Shown: positions 18,101 to 27,785, numbered from the stretch's first letter. The stretch is DNA of 64,000 bases from CAVSRC01 sp963732845 (GCA_963732845.1 CAVTBE010000011.1:186001-250000); one strand, 5' to 3'. Numbers and translations: made by a program. The notes: generated from the sequence alone by a model not told the origin.

Positions 18101-18601
18101 AAGGTCTTCACCGATTTCGCCCATGCCGCCGAGCTCTACGGTCCGGTCAGCGTGCTGCCGACGCCGGTCTTCTTCTACGGTCTGCCGGCGGGCGAAGAGG
18201 TCCCGGTCGAGCTCGAACGCGGCAAGACGCTGATCGTGCGCACCCAGGCCATCGGCGATCCCGACGACGACGGCAATGTCCGCGTCTTCTTCGAGCTCAA
18301 CGGCCAGCCGCGTATGGCCAAGGTGCCCGACCGCAGCCACGGCGCGACGGCCAGTACCGCGCGGCGCAAGGCCGAGGAGGGCAACCCGCTCCATGTCGCC
18401 GCGCCGATGCCCGGCGTGGTCTCGATGCTGGCCGTGCAGTCCGGCCAGGCGGTGAAAGCCGGCGACGTGCTGCTTTCCATCGAGGCGATGAAGATGGAGA
18501 CGGCGCTGCATGCCGAGCGCGACGGCACCATCGCCGAAGTGCTGGTCAAGGTCGGCGGCCAGATCGACGCCAAGGACCTGCTGGTGGTCTTCGGGGCGTA
18601 G
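15139..18601 (+). pseudogene. pyc: pyruvate carboxylase, one-base frameshift
   Basis: Biotin enzyme converting pyruvate and bicarbonate to oxaloacetate. Domains in order: biotin carboxylase (about 1-450, ATP-grasp loop GGGGRGMRV, catalytic VEVNPRIQVEHT-like stretch), carboxyltransferase (about 530-830, RDAHQSLLATRMR), and BCCP with EAMKMET near the C-terminus. The reading frame breaks at 15376-15377, where GAGTTCAGGC appears in place of GAGTCAGGC; removing one T gives KESGADAIHPGYG and one continuous protein of about 1153 residues, the normal size. Start GTG 15139 follows AAGGGGG; ATG 15124 is possible. An anaplerotic core enzyme makes sequencing error a serious alternative to a real null. 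Confidence 0.85.
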
Positions 18602-18867
18602 GCGCCTGCTGGGCACCGCTTTGCCGATCCTCTCGGCTTCGCGGTGCGGGGGCGCGGTTGGCCGGACGATATCCCGGGCGGGGGAGCGGGCCGCGATGCG
18701 ACCGGGGCGACCGGGCGCTGCACGCCGCCTGGCTTTCCCCGGTGATTGCAACGGGCCGTCCGGCTACCATATATTCGAAAAATTAGATGTATTGGACGGG
18801 GGCGCGATGCTTCTGGCCGTTCGGTCGCGTGGCTGGCCGGGATGGCCGCCGCGAGGGAGAGGGCGAA

Positions 18868-19725
18868 ATGACGAACAAACCGGTCACGATCACCGAGCAT
18901 GAACGCCATCAGTGCGCGCACGCCAATGCAACCGGCCTGACGCCGGTGGTGTTCGTGCATGGCCTGTGGCTCCTGCCGTCGAGCTGGGATCGCTGGGTGA
19001 AGCTGTTCGAAGAGGCCGGGTTCGCGGCGCTGACGCCGGGCTGGCCGGACGATCCGGAGACGGTCGAGGAGGCGGCGGCCCATCCGGAGGTCTTTGCCGA
19101 CAAGACCATCGGCGAGGTTGCCGATCATTTCGATGCGTGCATCCGCGGGCTCGAGAAGAAGCCGGCGGTGATCGGCCATTCCTTCGGCGGCCTGCTGGCG
19201 CAGATTCTCGCCGGGCGCGGCCTGGCTGCGGTGACGGTGGCGATCGATCCGGCGCCCTTCCGCGGCGTGCTGTCGCTGCCCCTGACATCGGTGATGACGG
19301 CCCTGCCGGTGCTCAGCAATCTGGCCAACCGCCACCGCGCCGTGCCGCTGACCTTCGAGCAGTTCCGCTATGCCTTCGCCAATGCGATCGGCGAGGAGGA
19401 GGCGCACCAGCTCTACGCAGCGTTCGTGGTGCCGGCCTCGGGCGCGCCGCTCTTCCAGGCGGCGACCGCCAATCTCGACCCGTGGACCGAGGCCCAGGTC
19501 GATGCGCACAATCCGCGGCGCGGGCCGCTGCTCATCATGTCCGGCGAGCTGGACCACACGGTGCCGTGGTCGCTGACCAGCTCCGAATTCCGCCACCAGG
19601 AGCAGAACGAAAGCGTTACCGAGCTGGTGGAGATGAAGGGGCGCGGCCACTCGCTGATCATCGACAGCGGCTGGCGGGAAGTCGCCGAAACGGCACTCGC
19701 CTTCGTCAGGCGCTTCGTCACCTGA
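18868..19725 (+). CDS. alpha/beta-fold hydrolase
   Basis: A 285-residue alpha/beta hydrolase. Oxyanion-hole HGLW is at 31-34, the nucleophile elbow GHSFGG is at 103-108 with the catalytic Ser, an acid lies in SGELDHTVP, and the catalytic His is in KGRGHSL. The fold order matches haloalkane-dehalogenase-like and esterase families. The start at 18868 follows GAGGGAGAGGG; a longer frame back to 18787 has no ribosome site. It stands alone, with no operon partner, and the substrate cannot be inferred. Confidence 0.85.
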   Translation: MTNKPVTITEHERHQCAHANATGLTPVVFVHGLWLLPSSWDRWVKLFEEAGFAALTPGWPDDPETVEEAAAHPEVFADKTIGEVADHFDACIRGLEKKPAVIGHSFGGLLAQILAGRGLAAVTVAIDPAPFRGVLSLPLTSVMTALPVLSNLANRHRAVPLTFEQFRYAFANAIGEEEAHQLYAAFVVPASGAPLFQAATANLDPWTEAQVDAHNPRRGPLLIMSGELDHTVPWSLTSSEFRHQEQNESVTELVEMKGRGHSLIIDSGWREVAETALAFVRRFVT

Positions 19726-19900
19726 GGCCGCCGGCGGACCCGCCGCCCGCCCGCTGACCGCCCCCTTTCCGGAGGCGGTCGATTTGGCCGTGCCCGCGCG
19801 CCCCCTGCGGCGGTGCGGTGCTTGACGGCGAACCGGCGCGGGCGGAGGATTCCGTCTGTCAATTTCCTGTCCGCAGAACTCAAGAACGTGGGGGAGAGCC

Positions 19901-20836
19901 ATGTTCGCCAAAGCGAGGAAACGGCAACCCGAGTCTGACTGGTATTGGGCGGCGAGCCCCGAGGACCGCAAGGAATACGACGCCTTCGGCCCGTGGGTCG
20001 ACAATGTGCGCAGCGCGGCCGACATGCCGCCGCGCTTCCGTGCCGCCTATGGCACCCACCGCAACGCCCGCTTCTTGCTGAAAGTGCCGGTCGCCGCCGA
20101 CCGGCTGCAGATGCGGCCGGGGATGAACCTCTACCGGCAGGTCATCGCCGTCCACGACGATCACATCAGCGTGTTGGGGCTCGTCGGCGGCGCCATCGTC
20201 ACGCGCACGATTTCCTGGGACGACGTGGCGGCCATCCGCAGCTACACCAATCTTCTGCTGGCGCGCTGGACGCTGCTGCTCCGCGATGGCGGGTCGATCG
20301 CCGTCGACTACAACTCGGTGTCGTCGCGGCGCCTCGACGCGGTGACCGATTTCATCCGTAGCCGGCTCACCCCCGACGCCGAACGGCCCAACGTGGCGGA
20401 GGAGGGCGCGTCGGTCGAGGTTGCCGACTACTTCTTCCAGTCGATGCTGTTCGCGGTGCGCCACAGCCTGCCGCGGCCGGTGATGCTGCTCCATTTCGAG
20501 CCGCGCGACCGGCTCTGCCGCGACGCCGAGAATCACCGCCGGCTGTCGACCGGCCTCATGATCCTCGATGCCGCCGACGAGCTCGTCATCGTCGATCGCG
20601 GCGCGCCGGCCCGGCGCTTCTTCCATCCGACCTATGCCGCAGGCCTGATCTATATCCCCTATGCGCGGCTGACCGCATTCAGGCTTCCGCCGCCGCCGCC
20701 AGAGGGCAGGGTGGGCTTCCGGACGCTGAGGCTCGTCCTCGACCGGCAGGTGATCGACCTGCCCTGCCTGATGGCGCCGGACAGGGTGGTCGCCCGCCTC
20801 GTCGAGCACGGCATTCGGCGGGCTGCGCCTGCCTAG
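19901..20836 (+). CDS. hypothetical protein, unrecognised family
   Basis: A 311-residue soluble protein with no signal peptide or membrane segment and no family I recognise. The middle (about 85-160) reads as alternating short strands, ISVLGLVGGAIVTRTISWDD and WTLLLRDGGSIAVDYNS, as in PH-like beta domains. A second similar stretch follows at about 215-275. Codon use is like the neighbours, so it is a resident gene. Its stop shares the CTAG tetranucleotide (20833-20836) with the convergent extensin-like gene. Function unknown. Confidence 0.7.
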   Translation: MFAKARKRQPESDWYWAASPEDRKEYDAFGPWVDNVRSAADMPPRFRAAYGTHRNARFLLKVPVAADRLQMRPGMNLYRQVIAVHDDHISVLGLVGGAIVTRTISWDDVAAIRSYTNLLLARWTLLLRDGGSIAVDYNSVSSRRLDAVTDFIRSRLTPDAERPNVAEEGASVEVADYFFQSMLFAVRHSLPRPVMLLHFEPRDRLCRDAENHRRLSTGLMILDAADELVIVDRGAPARRFFHPTYAAGLIYIPYARLTAFRLPPPPPEGRVGFRTLRLVLDRQVIDLPCLMAPDRVVARLVEHGIRRAAPA

Positions 20837-21768
20837 TGGCAGTAGAGCCCGCGGCTCGGGCCGGCGGTGCGCCGCTTGGCGCGGTCGAGATGGAAGTGGT
20901 TGGCGTGGTAGGAGTCGGAGCCGGGCCCGAGCACCGTGGTGAAGGGTCCGCAGGCCGACTTGCGCACGGCCTGCAGGAAGGCGGCGCGGGCGCCGCCGCC
21001 GGTCCAGCCGGTCTCCACGTCGACCCAGCCGATGCCGTCCACCTTGAAGGCCGAGACGTCGATGGCGTTGCCGCGGGCGTGCTCGCTGAGCTTGGCGTCG
21101 GCAAGGCTGTCGCGGTTGCGGCAGGCATAGGAGGCGGCGATGCGGAGCCCCGTCACCCGGGCGCCGAGCGTCTCCATGGCGATCGGCTGCACGGTGTCGC
21201 CCATCCAGGTGGCCAGCGTCTCGGCGAGGTCGCAATTGAGCAGCGCATCGGCCGTGAAGGCGACGGCGCCGCCATCGAGCCCGGCGACCGAGACGGGCGC
21301 GGGAATGACGCAGGCACCGTCATGCACGGGCGCCACCGGCGTCGCTTCGACGCCGAGCTGGGCGATCATCGCGCCGCAGGTCGAGCGCGCCGCCGGCGGC
21401 GGGGCCTTCAGCGGCGGGGCGGGGCGGGCGGCCGGCGCCGGCGGCATCAGGGTCGAGGGGAGGAGCGGCGCCGCCTCGAGGCCGGAGGCCGGAGCGTAGC
21501 CGAGGGCGGCGTCGCCCGCCTGGCTGGGCCTGAGATGCGGCATAGGCACGGAAAGGAGGTCAGGGGTCGCTGGCCGCTTCGTCCGGGCGGCCTTTTGCGC
21601 CGGCGCCGCCGGAGACGGGCGCAGTGCCTTTTTCACCGCCTTGGCCGGCGGATTGATCAGCCGCTCGAGGAGCCTGAGCGGATCGTCGAGCGCATTGTCG
21701 GCGTGCGCGCTGCCCGCCGCTGCGGCGAGGCAGGCAAGGGTCAGCAGAACCGGAAACGCGCGTCGCAA
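20833..21768 (-). CDS. extensin-like C-terminal domain protein, exported
   Basis: Periplasmic protein of the Extensin_C family, whose fold resembles zinc D-Ala-D-Ala carboxypeptidases and so may act on peptidoglycan. The signal peptide is RRAFPVLLTLACLAAAAGS, then a Pro/Ala-rich linker (to about residue 120), then the catalytic-like domain with SEHARGNAIDVSAF and HANHFHLD, both carrying putative metal-ligand histidines and Asp. Cysteines near CGAMI, CDLAE, CRNRD and CGPFT may form disulfides. Start is TTG at 21768 behind AGGG; a TTG at 21819 has no ribosome site. Enzymatic role is inference. Confidence 0.78.
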   Translation of the reverse strand: MRRAFPVLLTLACLAAAAGSAHADNALDDPLRLLERLINPPAKAVKKALRPSPAAPAQKAARTKRPATPDLLSVPMPHLRPSQAGDAALGYAPASGLEAAPLLPSTLMPPAPAARPAPPLKAPPPAARSTCGAMIAQLGVEATPVAPVHDGACVIPAPVSVAGLDGGAVAFTADALLNCDLAETLATWMGDTVQPIAMETLGARVTGLRIAASYACRNRDSLADAKLSEHARGNAIDVSAFKVDGIGWVDVETGWTGGGARAAFLQAVRKSACGPFTTVLGPGSDSYHANHFHLDRAKRRTAGPSRGLYCH

Positions 21769-21835
21769 CGGATTTCGCCCTGTCGTCTCGCGCCGCCGCG
21801 GCGCTTCCCAACCAAGCAATAGATTGTGGGCTTTT

Positions 21836-22372
<537 letters not shown>

Positions 22373-22465
22373 GGAGCGTCTCTCCGGCTCTGCCGTTTGT
22401 CACCGCTTTCGGGCATAGTCCAGCGACAAATGCGCCGGACGGCGCGTCCGAAACGGGGAACGAGC

Positions 22466-24103
22466 ATGGCACAGACCATCGGCAACTACCTCATCGAGCG
22501 GCTTGCCGAGAACAACGTCAGTCACGTCTTCGGTGTTCCGGGCGACTACGTGCTCACCTTCTTCAAACAGATGGAAGACAGCCGGCTCGAGATCGTCAAT
22601 ACCGCCGACGAGCAGGGTGCCGGCTTCGCCGCGGACGCCTATGCGCGGGTCAAGGGGCTGGGTGCGGCATGCGTCACCTATTGCGTCGGCGGCCTGAAGA
22701 TCGCCAATTCCGCGGCGCAGGCCTTTGCCGAGCGCTCGCCCGTGGTGTTCATCAGCGGCGCGCCGGGCACGCACGAGCAGCGGCGCAGTCCGCTCTTGCA
22801 CCACACGGTGCGCGGCTTCGATACCCAGTTGCGCGTCTTCGAGCAGCTCACCGTCGCCCAGGCGGTGCTCGACGATCCGGCGACTGCGGCTTACGAGATC
22901 GCGCGCGTTCTGGCGGCGGCGCGCCACCACAGCCGCCCGGTCTATATCGAGATCCCGCGCGACATGGCCGTGACCGAGATCGGGCCGCTCCACCGGCAAC
23001 TGCCGGCGGCGCAGCCGGGCGACGCGGAAGTGCTGGCCGTCGCCGTCTCCGAAGCGGTCGAGCGCATGTCCAAGGCCGAGCGCCCGGTGATCCTCGCCGG
23101 CGAGGAGCTGCACCGCTTCGGCCTGCAGGCGGCGCTTGCGACAATAGTCCACAAGACCGGCGTGCCGGTCGCCGCCACCATCACCGGCAAGTCGGTCTTT
23201 CCCGAATCCGACCCCGCCTATCTCGGCATCTACGAGGGTGCCATGGGCCGCGACTCGGTGCGCGACTATGTCGAGAAGAGCGATTGCGTGGTGCTGCTCG
23301 GCGCCCAGCTCACCGACATGAATCTCGGCGTCTACACGGCGCGCATCGACATGCGCTACGCCATCTATGCGGCCAGCGACCGCATCGCCATCGGTCACCA
23401 TACCTTCGACGGCGTCGGCATGGCCGATTTCGTCACGGGGCTTGCCGCCCATCCCTGGCTGCCGCGCGACGTGCCGCCCTTCGAGCATCCCGAGCATCCC
23501 GGCCTGTTCAACCCGTCGGAGCGGGCGATGACGGTCGAGGCGCTGTTCCGCCAGATCAACGCCTTCCTCGAGGACGACATGGTGGTGATCGCCGATACCG
23601 GCGATGCGCTGTTCGGCGCCGAGGACCTCTATATCCACAACAGCGTGCATTTCCTGGCGCCCGCCTACTACTGTTCGCTCGGCTTCGCCGTACCGGCGGC
23701 GCTCGGCGTCAAGGCCGCCAGGCCCGACCTCAGGCCGCTGGTGCTGGTCGGCGACGGCGCCTTCCAGATGACCGGCATGGAGGTGGCGACGCTTGCCCGC
23801 TACGGCCAGAACCCGATCATCATCGTGTTCGACAATGGCGGTTACGGCACCGAGCGGCCGATGCTCGATGGCGCCTTCAACGACGTGGCGACGTGGCACT
23901 TCTGGAAGATTCCGGAGGTGATGGGGACCGGCCTCGGCATCCGCGTCACCACCGAGACCGAGATGGACGCGGCGCTGAAGCAGGCGCTGGCCAATACCGG
24001 CGGCGTGTCGATCATCCAGGTGATGCTCGACCGCGACGACCATTCGCCGGCGCTCATCCGCCTCACCACGACGCTGCGCGAGCGGGCGCGCGGCAAGGCG
24101 TGA
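22466..24103 (+). CDS. thiamine-diphosphate-dependent 2-keto-acid decarboxylase
   Basis: A 545-residue ThDP enzyme of the pyruvate/indolepyruvate decarboxylase family, non-oxidatively decarboxylating a 2-keto-acid to an aldehyde. The N-terminal PYR domain has the catalytic Glu in TADEQGAGFAADAYAR; LLHHTVRG carries the His pair seen in pyruvate decarboxylases; the PP domain has GDGAFQMTGME and, 26 residues on, DNGGYGTE as the cofactor-Mg motif, with NG in place of the usual NN. Start ATG 22466. It is monocistronic. Pyruvate, indolepyruvate and phenylpyruvate are all possible substrates. Confidence 0.85.
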   Translation: MAQTIGNYLIERLAENNVSHVFGVPGDYVLTFFKQMEDSRLEIVNTADEQGAGFAADAYARVKGLGAACVTYCVGGLKIANSAAQAFAERSPVVFISGAPGTHEQRRSPLLHHTVRGFDTQLRVFEQLTVAQAVLDDPATAAYEIARVLAAARHHSRPVYIEIPRDMAVTEIGPLHRQLPAAQPGDAEVLAVAVSEAVERMSKAERPVILAGEELHRFGLQAALATIVHKTGVPVAATITGKSVFPESDPAYLGIYEGAMGRDSVRDYVEKSDCVVLLGAQLTDMNLGVYTARIDMRYAIYAASDRIAIGHHTFDGVGMADFVTGLAAHPWLPRDVPPFEHPEHPGLFNPSERAMTVEALFRQINAFLEDDMVVIADTGDALFGAEDLYIHNSVHFLAPAYYCSLGFAVPAALGVKAARPDLRPLVLVGDGAFQMTGMEVATLARYGQNPIIIVFDNGGYGTERPMLDGAFNDVATWHFWKIPEVMGTGLGIRVTTETEMDAALKQALANTGGVSIIQVMLDRDDHSPALIRLTTTLRERARGKA

Positions 24104-24248
24104 AGAGCCGCATGCACCGCGCCGGCGGGCCGGCGGCAGCGGCACGTGTGGCCGGTTTTCATCGGTGGGCTTCCTCAATCGCCGCAAAAGCCCTAAATCT
24201 CGTGGCGGACGTTCACGGGATGGGGGCATCCAATAGGAGGAATCCTCT

Positions 24249-24692
24249 ATGCGGTTTTTTAGTCGTTTCCGGTCGGGTCTGATTGCGCTCATCGCCGTCG
24301 TCGGCGCCAGCCTGGTTGCTTCGGCGGCCTGGGCCGATAGCGGCTCGGTCAGCATCACCATCATCAAGGGTGGCTTCTTCGTCGGCGCCTCGGCCGGCAG
24401 CGGAACGCTGACCTTCCACGGCCGGCACTATCCGCTCGATATCGGCGGGATCAGCGGCGGCCTGGTCTTCGGCGCCGCCAAGGCCAACCTCTACGGCACG
24501 GTCAGCAACATCCGCCGTCCGTCGGATATCGCCGGCGTCTATGTGGCGGCCGGTGCGGGCGCGGCGGGCGTCAAGGGTCCGCGCGCGATCGTGCTGAAGA
24601 ACGAGAAGGGCGCGCTGCTCCAACTCTCCGGTCAGCAGACCGGCCTGATGGTCAATGCCGATCTCTCCGGCATGGCCGTCGGATTGAAATAG
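24249..24692 (+). CDS. exported small protein with glycine-rich beta body
   Basis: A 147-residue secreted protein: signal peptide to about residue 29 (AAWADSG), then a Gly-rich beta domain with TLTFHGRHYPLDIGGISGG and NLYGTVSNIRRPSDIAGVY. The pattern of a short TLTF-G-YP strand, a Gly loop and a GTV-N-region recalls DUF1134/EipA-like exported proteins of alphaproteobacteria, but the N-terminal part of EipA is missing, so this is only a resemblance. Start at 24249 follows AGGAGG. Function unknown. Confidence 0.7.
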   Translation: MRFFSRFRSGLIALIAVVGASLVASAAWADSGSVSITIIKGGFFVGASAGSGTLTFHGRHYPLDIGGISGGLVFGAAKANLYGTVSNIRRPSDIAGVYVAAGAGAAGVKGPRAIVLKNEKGALLQLSGQQTGLMVNADLSGMAVGLK

Positions 24693-24776
24693 GCACGCCT
24701 GCACAGCAGCACGGCGGCGGCGTTTCGCCGCCGTCGCCGCAGCGTCCGTCAGATCCGAACCGGTGGGGGCTTCAGC

Positions 24777-25094
24777 ATGGCATCGCCGAAATGGGCGAGC
24801 ATGAGCAGCGCACCGCGTGACGGCAGCCTCGTCCTGGTGCGCGTGCGCGCCAGCGAGCAGGGACCGGCCGAGATCGATGCGGTGCGCTGGGCGGTCTCCG
24901 CCCGCTCCGGCGAGGAAGGCTGGGTTGCCAACAATTCCGATCCCTTCGCCCGTGTCGCCTATGGTGAAGGCGAACTGGCCGGCTGGTCGCCGCTGCCCAC
25001 CCAGCTTCCGCCGCTGCGCTCGACGCGGCTGGCCGCCGGCGATCCGCCGCCGGCCTCCGACACGCCCGACGAGATGGACGGGGGAGGGATATAG
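24777..25094 (+). CDS. hypothetical protein
   Basis: A 105-residue soluble protein starting MASPKWASMSSAPRDGSLV and containing RWAVSARSGEEGWVANNSD and a GWSPLP end to the folded part, followed by a disordered acidic tail. The WxxMxSAPRDG opening is common in short hypothetical proteins of alphaproteobacteria and phages, and codon use is normal. No function is known. It lies 84 bases after the exported protein gene; cotranscription is possible. Confidence 0.6.
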   Translation: MASPKWASMSSAPRDGSLVLVRVRASEQGPAEIDAVRWAVSARSGEEGWVANNSDPFARVAYGEGELAGWSPLPTQLPPLRSTRLAAGDPPPASDTPDEMDGGGI

Positions 25095-25299
25095 CTGGCG
25101 CGGGCCGGCGTGATGCCGGTCACTGACCGCACCCACCTTTTCTCCTGAACCGTTGCGCAATGCTCCGCCGCGCGTGCGGAGCGCCTCATCACGACAAAAC
25201 GGGCGCAGCGCAGGCGGTCGTTCGCGGATAGCGCCTGCGTTCGGTGCCCTTCTGGGGGAGCCGCGTTTCGACCCGGAGCACGGACGCCGATCGTCGCCG

Positions 25300-25455
25300 C
25301 TACGATGCGAAGGCGACGGTGAAGGCGATCGGGCTGATGACGGCGCAGAGCACGCCGATGATGCTCAGCCGCCGCATGCGCGGTGGATAGAGCGTGATCA
25401 AGGCGATGGCTGCAAACAGGCAGCCGATGAGCAGGCTGATTTGTCCGAGGGTCAT
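25300..25455 (-). CDS. 51-residue two-helix membrane protein
   Basis: A short gene missed by length filters. The frame MTLGQISLLIGCLFAAIALI continues through a positively charged turn (PPRMRR) into a second hydrophobic helix (LSIIGVLCAVISPIAFTVAF) and ends with TAG. A strong ribosome site AAGGAAGG lies about 7 bases before the ATG. Two membrane helices joined by an Arg-rich loop suggest a small inner-membrane subunit or regulator. No homolog is recalled. An upstream site at 25512-25526 resembles a CtrA box. Confidence 0.6.
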   Translation of the reverse strand: MTLGQISLLIGCLFAAIALITLYPPRMRRLSIIGVLCAVISPIAFTVAFAS

Positions 25456-25511
25456 GAGCAAAACCTTCCTTCCCGCGGAGATAGGTATCGTGGAACAATA
25501 AAAACTTAAGG

Positions 25512-25526
25512 TTAAGCTTCCGTTAC
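25512..25526. promoter_or_regulatory. CtrA-box-like site upstream of the small membrane protein
   Basis: TTAA (25512-25515), seven bases GCTTCCG, then TTAC. One base short of the TTAA-N7-TTAAC consensus, about 60 bases before the start of the leftward 51-residue gene. Confidence 0.3.
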
Positions 25527-25599
25527 GACGGGACCGCCGCCGGGGCCGGGTGGCGGTATCACCGCCGCGCCGGCTCTGTCTTCTCGGTGCGGCTTGCCT

Positions 25600-25950
25600 C
25601 TAAATTCCCGCCTTCCTGCGGACATAAGCGAGATAGGCCGCCACGTTCCGGATGTCCCTGTCGGTCAACCCCATGTTGCGCATGTCGCCGGTATGGTGCA
25701 GGGCGTCGATGATCTGGGCTTCGTCGGCCTTGCGGATATCCGGCGCCGTGCCGTCGCCGCGCGCATCCATGCCGTGGCACGCCGCACAGCCGAGATCGCC
25801 GGCCAATTCATCGAAGAGGTACTTGCCGGCCGTCGCCCGCGCATTGAGCGTCGGCCCGCCCACGCTCTCGCCGGTGAACTGAAGTGAGATGAACAGAGTC
25901 GCGGCAAAAATCGCCAGGGCCGCGGGGACTATCAATGCGTGAGGTTGCAT
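25600..25950 (-). CDS. membrane-anchored cytochrome c
   Basis: A 116-residue c-type cytochrome. The N-terminus (residues 4-24, HALIVPAALAIFAATLFISL) is a signal anchor, and CAACH at about 55-59 is the heme-attachment motif. Met residues at 90-93 (GDMRNMG) can supply the axial ligand, as in Class I cytochromes with the typical C-terminal helix (DIRNVAAYLAYVRRKAG). Likely electron carrier on the periplasmic side of the inner membrane. Start ATG 25950 follows AGAAAGG; a longer frame to 26202 is rejected as non-coding. Confidence 0.85.
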   Translation of the reverse strand: MQPHALIVPAALAIFAATLFISLQFTGESVGGPTLNARATAGKYLFDELAGDLGCAACHGMDARGDGTAPDIRKADEAQIIDALHHTGDMRNMGLTDRDIRNVAAYLAYVRRKAGI

Positions 25951-26236
25951 CGCCTTTCTCTGGAAGTCGGAAATGCACCCCGCCGGGCGGCGTCCCGCGT
26001 CGGGCAGATCCGAAGCGACCGATGGAACGCGCGTCGCAGCGCGAGCGATCCATCGTCGGTCTCGATCTAGACCCGGCTGTTTTTCGCCTTGATGACGGTG
26101 CCGGCATTGCCGCTGCGTCAAATCGACAAGGCGGCGATGACGCCCTGGCGTCCCGGCGATGCGCGGCGCGTCATGGGTCGACGGCCGGCGCCATTCCGGC
26201 AAGCGCGGGGGACAGCGCCCGCGCCGCAGACCTGCT

Positions 26237-27019
26237 TCAGGCCGCCGTCCAGCCGCCGTCCATGGCGATGAGCGAGCCGGTCATGTTCCTCGCCGCGTCC
26301 GAGCACAGGAACACCGCCAGCCCGGCGATCTCCTCCACGGTGACGAACTGCTTGGTCGGCTGGGCGTGGAGGATGACGTCGCGCTTCACCTGTTCCGCCG
26401 TCATGTTGCGCGCCTTCATGGTGTCGGGGATCTGCTTCTCGACCAGCGGCGTCCACACATAGCCGGGGCAGATGGCGTTGACCGTGATGCCCTTCTCCGC
26501 CGTCTCCAGCGCCACCACCTTGGTCAGCCCGGCGATGCCGTGCTTGGCGGCGACATAGGCCGCCTTGTAGGGCGAGGCGGTGAGCGCATGGGCGCTCGCC
26601 ATCATGATGATGCGGCCCCAGCCCGTGTCGCGCATCTTGGGCAGCGCCGCGCGGATCAGGTGGAAGGCCGAGGACAGGTTGATAGCGATGATCGCGTCCC
26701 ACCTGTCGATGGGGAACTCGTCAACCGGCGCCACGTGCTGGATGCCGGCATTGGGGCAGAGCACGTCGAGCGCGCCGAATTCCCTCTCGGCGTCGGCGAC
26801 CATGGCGGCGATCTCGTCGGGTCGGGTCATGTCGGCGGGCGAATAGGTCACCGCGACCCCCATGGCATTGGCGATCTCGTTGCGCAGCGTCTCGATCGCG
26901 TGCGGCTCGCCGAAGCCGTTCAGCACGATATTGGCGCCTTCGGCCGCAAAAGCCCGGGCAAGCGCCAGGCCGATGCCGGAGGTCGATCCGGTGATGAGCG
27001 CAGTCTTGCCCTTGAGCAT
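26237..27019 (-). CDS. bdhA: 3-hydroxybutyrate dehydrogenase
   Basis: NAD-dependent enzyme interconverting (R)-3-hydroxybutyrate and acetoacetate, the step that returns PHB degradation products to central metabolism. SDR fold of 260 residues: TGSTSGIG at about 10-17, NAGIQHVAPV, YKAAYVAAKHG with the catalytic Tyr and Lys, and the C-terminal GGWTAA characteristic of BdhA. Start ATG 27019 has an AAGGAA ribosome site; the frame open to 27076 is not used. The pha genes lie 13 kb away. Confidence 0.88.
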   Translation of the reverse strand: MLKGKTALITGSTSGIGLALARAFAAEGANIVLNGFGEPHAIETLRNEIANAMGVAVTYSPADMTRPDEIAAMVADAEREFGALDVLCPNAGIQHVAPVDEFPIDRWDAIIAINLSSAFHLIRAALPKMRDTGWGRIIMMASAHALTASPYKAAYVAAKHGIAGLTKVVALETAEKGITVNAICPGYVWTPLVEKQIPDTMKARNMTAEQVKRDVILHAQPTKQFVTVEEIAGLAVFLCSDAARNMTGSLIAMDGGWTAA

Positions 27020-27083
27020 CAGGTTCCTTCCCCAGGAGTTGTCGGCCCGCTCCTCGTCATACCGGCGGCGGGTCAAGCCGCTC

Positions 27084-27103
27084 CCTTATATATTGCATTG
27101 CAA
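27084..27103. promoter_or_regulatory. palindrome in the bdhA-zur divergent region
   Basis: TTGCA-T-TGCAA lies within an AT-rich 20-base stretch between the divergent bdhA and zur genes. It could be an operator, possibly for Zur autoregulation, though it does not closely match the usual alphaproteobacterial Zur box. Confidence 0.25.
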
Positions 27104-27212
27104 CATGGGGGAAAGGATGCGCGGCAAAGTCCGGCGGCCTATATGCAGGGCACGAAAGGAAGCCCCGGCCTGGTTCGTCTTCTCGCGGGCCCGGTGGTAA
27201 GGTCGAGCAAGG

Positions 27213-27704
27213 ATGACAGCGATCAGCCCCGTTCTGGAACATCGCGAGCACGACCACGCGCGCTGCGCGGCCGCGGCGCTCGGCTATGCCGAGACGATCT
27301 GCGCGCGCCAGGGCCTGCGCTTCACGCCGCAGCGCCGGCAGGTGCTGGAGGCGCTGCTCGAGAGCCATGTGCCGGCGTCGGCCTATGACGTGATCGACCG
27401 TATCGGCGTCTCCGGCCATCGCCCGGCGCCGATCTCGGTCTACCGGGCGCTCGATTTCCTGGTCGAGCACAACCTCGCCCACCGCATCGAATCGAAGAAC
27501 GCCTATGTCGCCTGCGACCGTGGCGAGGACTGCACGCCGGGCGCCACGCTCTTCCTCATCTGCGACAAGTGCGGCGCGGCGGCGGAGGCTTCGTCCGAGG
27601 CGCTTGGGGCCCTGGTCAATGCCGAGACCGTGAGCCGTGGCTTCCTGCCGCGCCAGCAGGTGCTGGAAGTGCGCGGCCTGTGCGCCCGCTGCCGGGCTGA
27701 TTAG
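27213..27704 (+). CDS. zur: Fur-family zinc uptake regulator
   Basis: A 163-residue Fur-family repressor. The winged helix spans about 30-90 (LRFTPQRRQVLEALLESH, ISVYRALDFLVEHN), and Cys pairs CDKCG (about 121-124) and CARC at the C-terminus form the structural zinc site. The sequence lacks the HHDH run of iron-sensing Fur and has the long N-terminal arm (HREHDHARC) seen in Zur. Expected to repress zinc import genes when zinc is plentiful; none are in this window. Fur versus Zur is judged on the motifs only. Confidence 0.82.
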   Translation: MTAISPVLEHREHDHARCAAAALGYAETICARQGLRFTPQRRQVLEALLESHVPASAYDVIDRIGVSGHRPAPISVYRALDFLVEHNLAHRIESKNAYVACDRGEDCTPGATLFLICDKCGAAAEASSEALGALVNAETVSRGFLPRQQVLEVRGLCARCRAD

Positions 27705-27707
27705 CGT

Positions 27708-27783
27708 GCGTGGAGCGCCGCAGGCGCGACAGGGAAAGCAAACCAAGAGGCGTGGAGCGCGGAACGCGCGACAGGGAATGCAA
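27708..27783. repeat. two 34-bp direct repeats before ispG
   Basis: Two imperfect copies (27708-27741 and 27750-27783) each begin GCGTGGAGCG, contain a GCGCGACAGGGAA block and end GCAA. A relative lies at 34185-34215. The second copy ends two bases before the ispG start and supplies the AGGGAA ribosome site, so the repeat is part of the ispG leader. Confidence 0.6.
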
Positions 27784-27785
27784 GA

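Noticed and set aside
15377..18751. 1124-codon minus-strand frame opposite pyruvate carboxylase
   Set aside because: Mirror of the pyc coding frame, no fold motifs.
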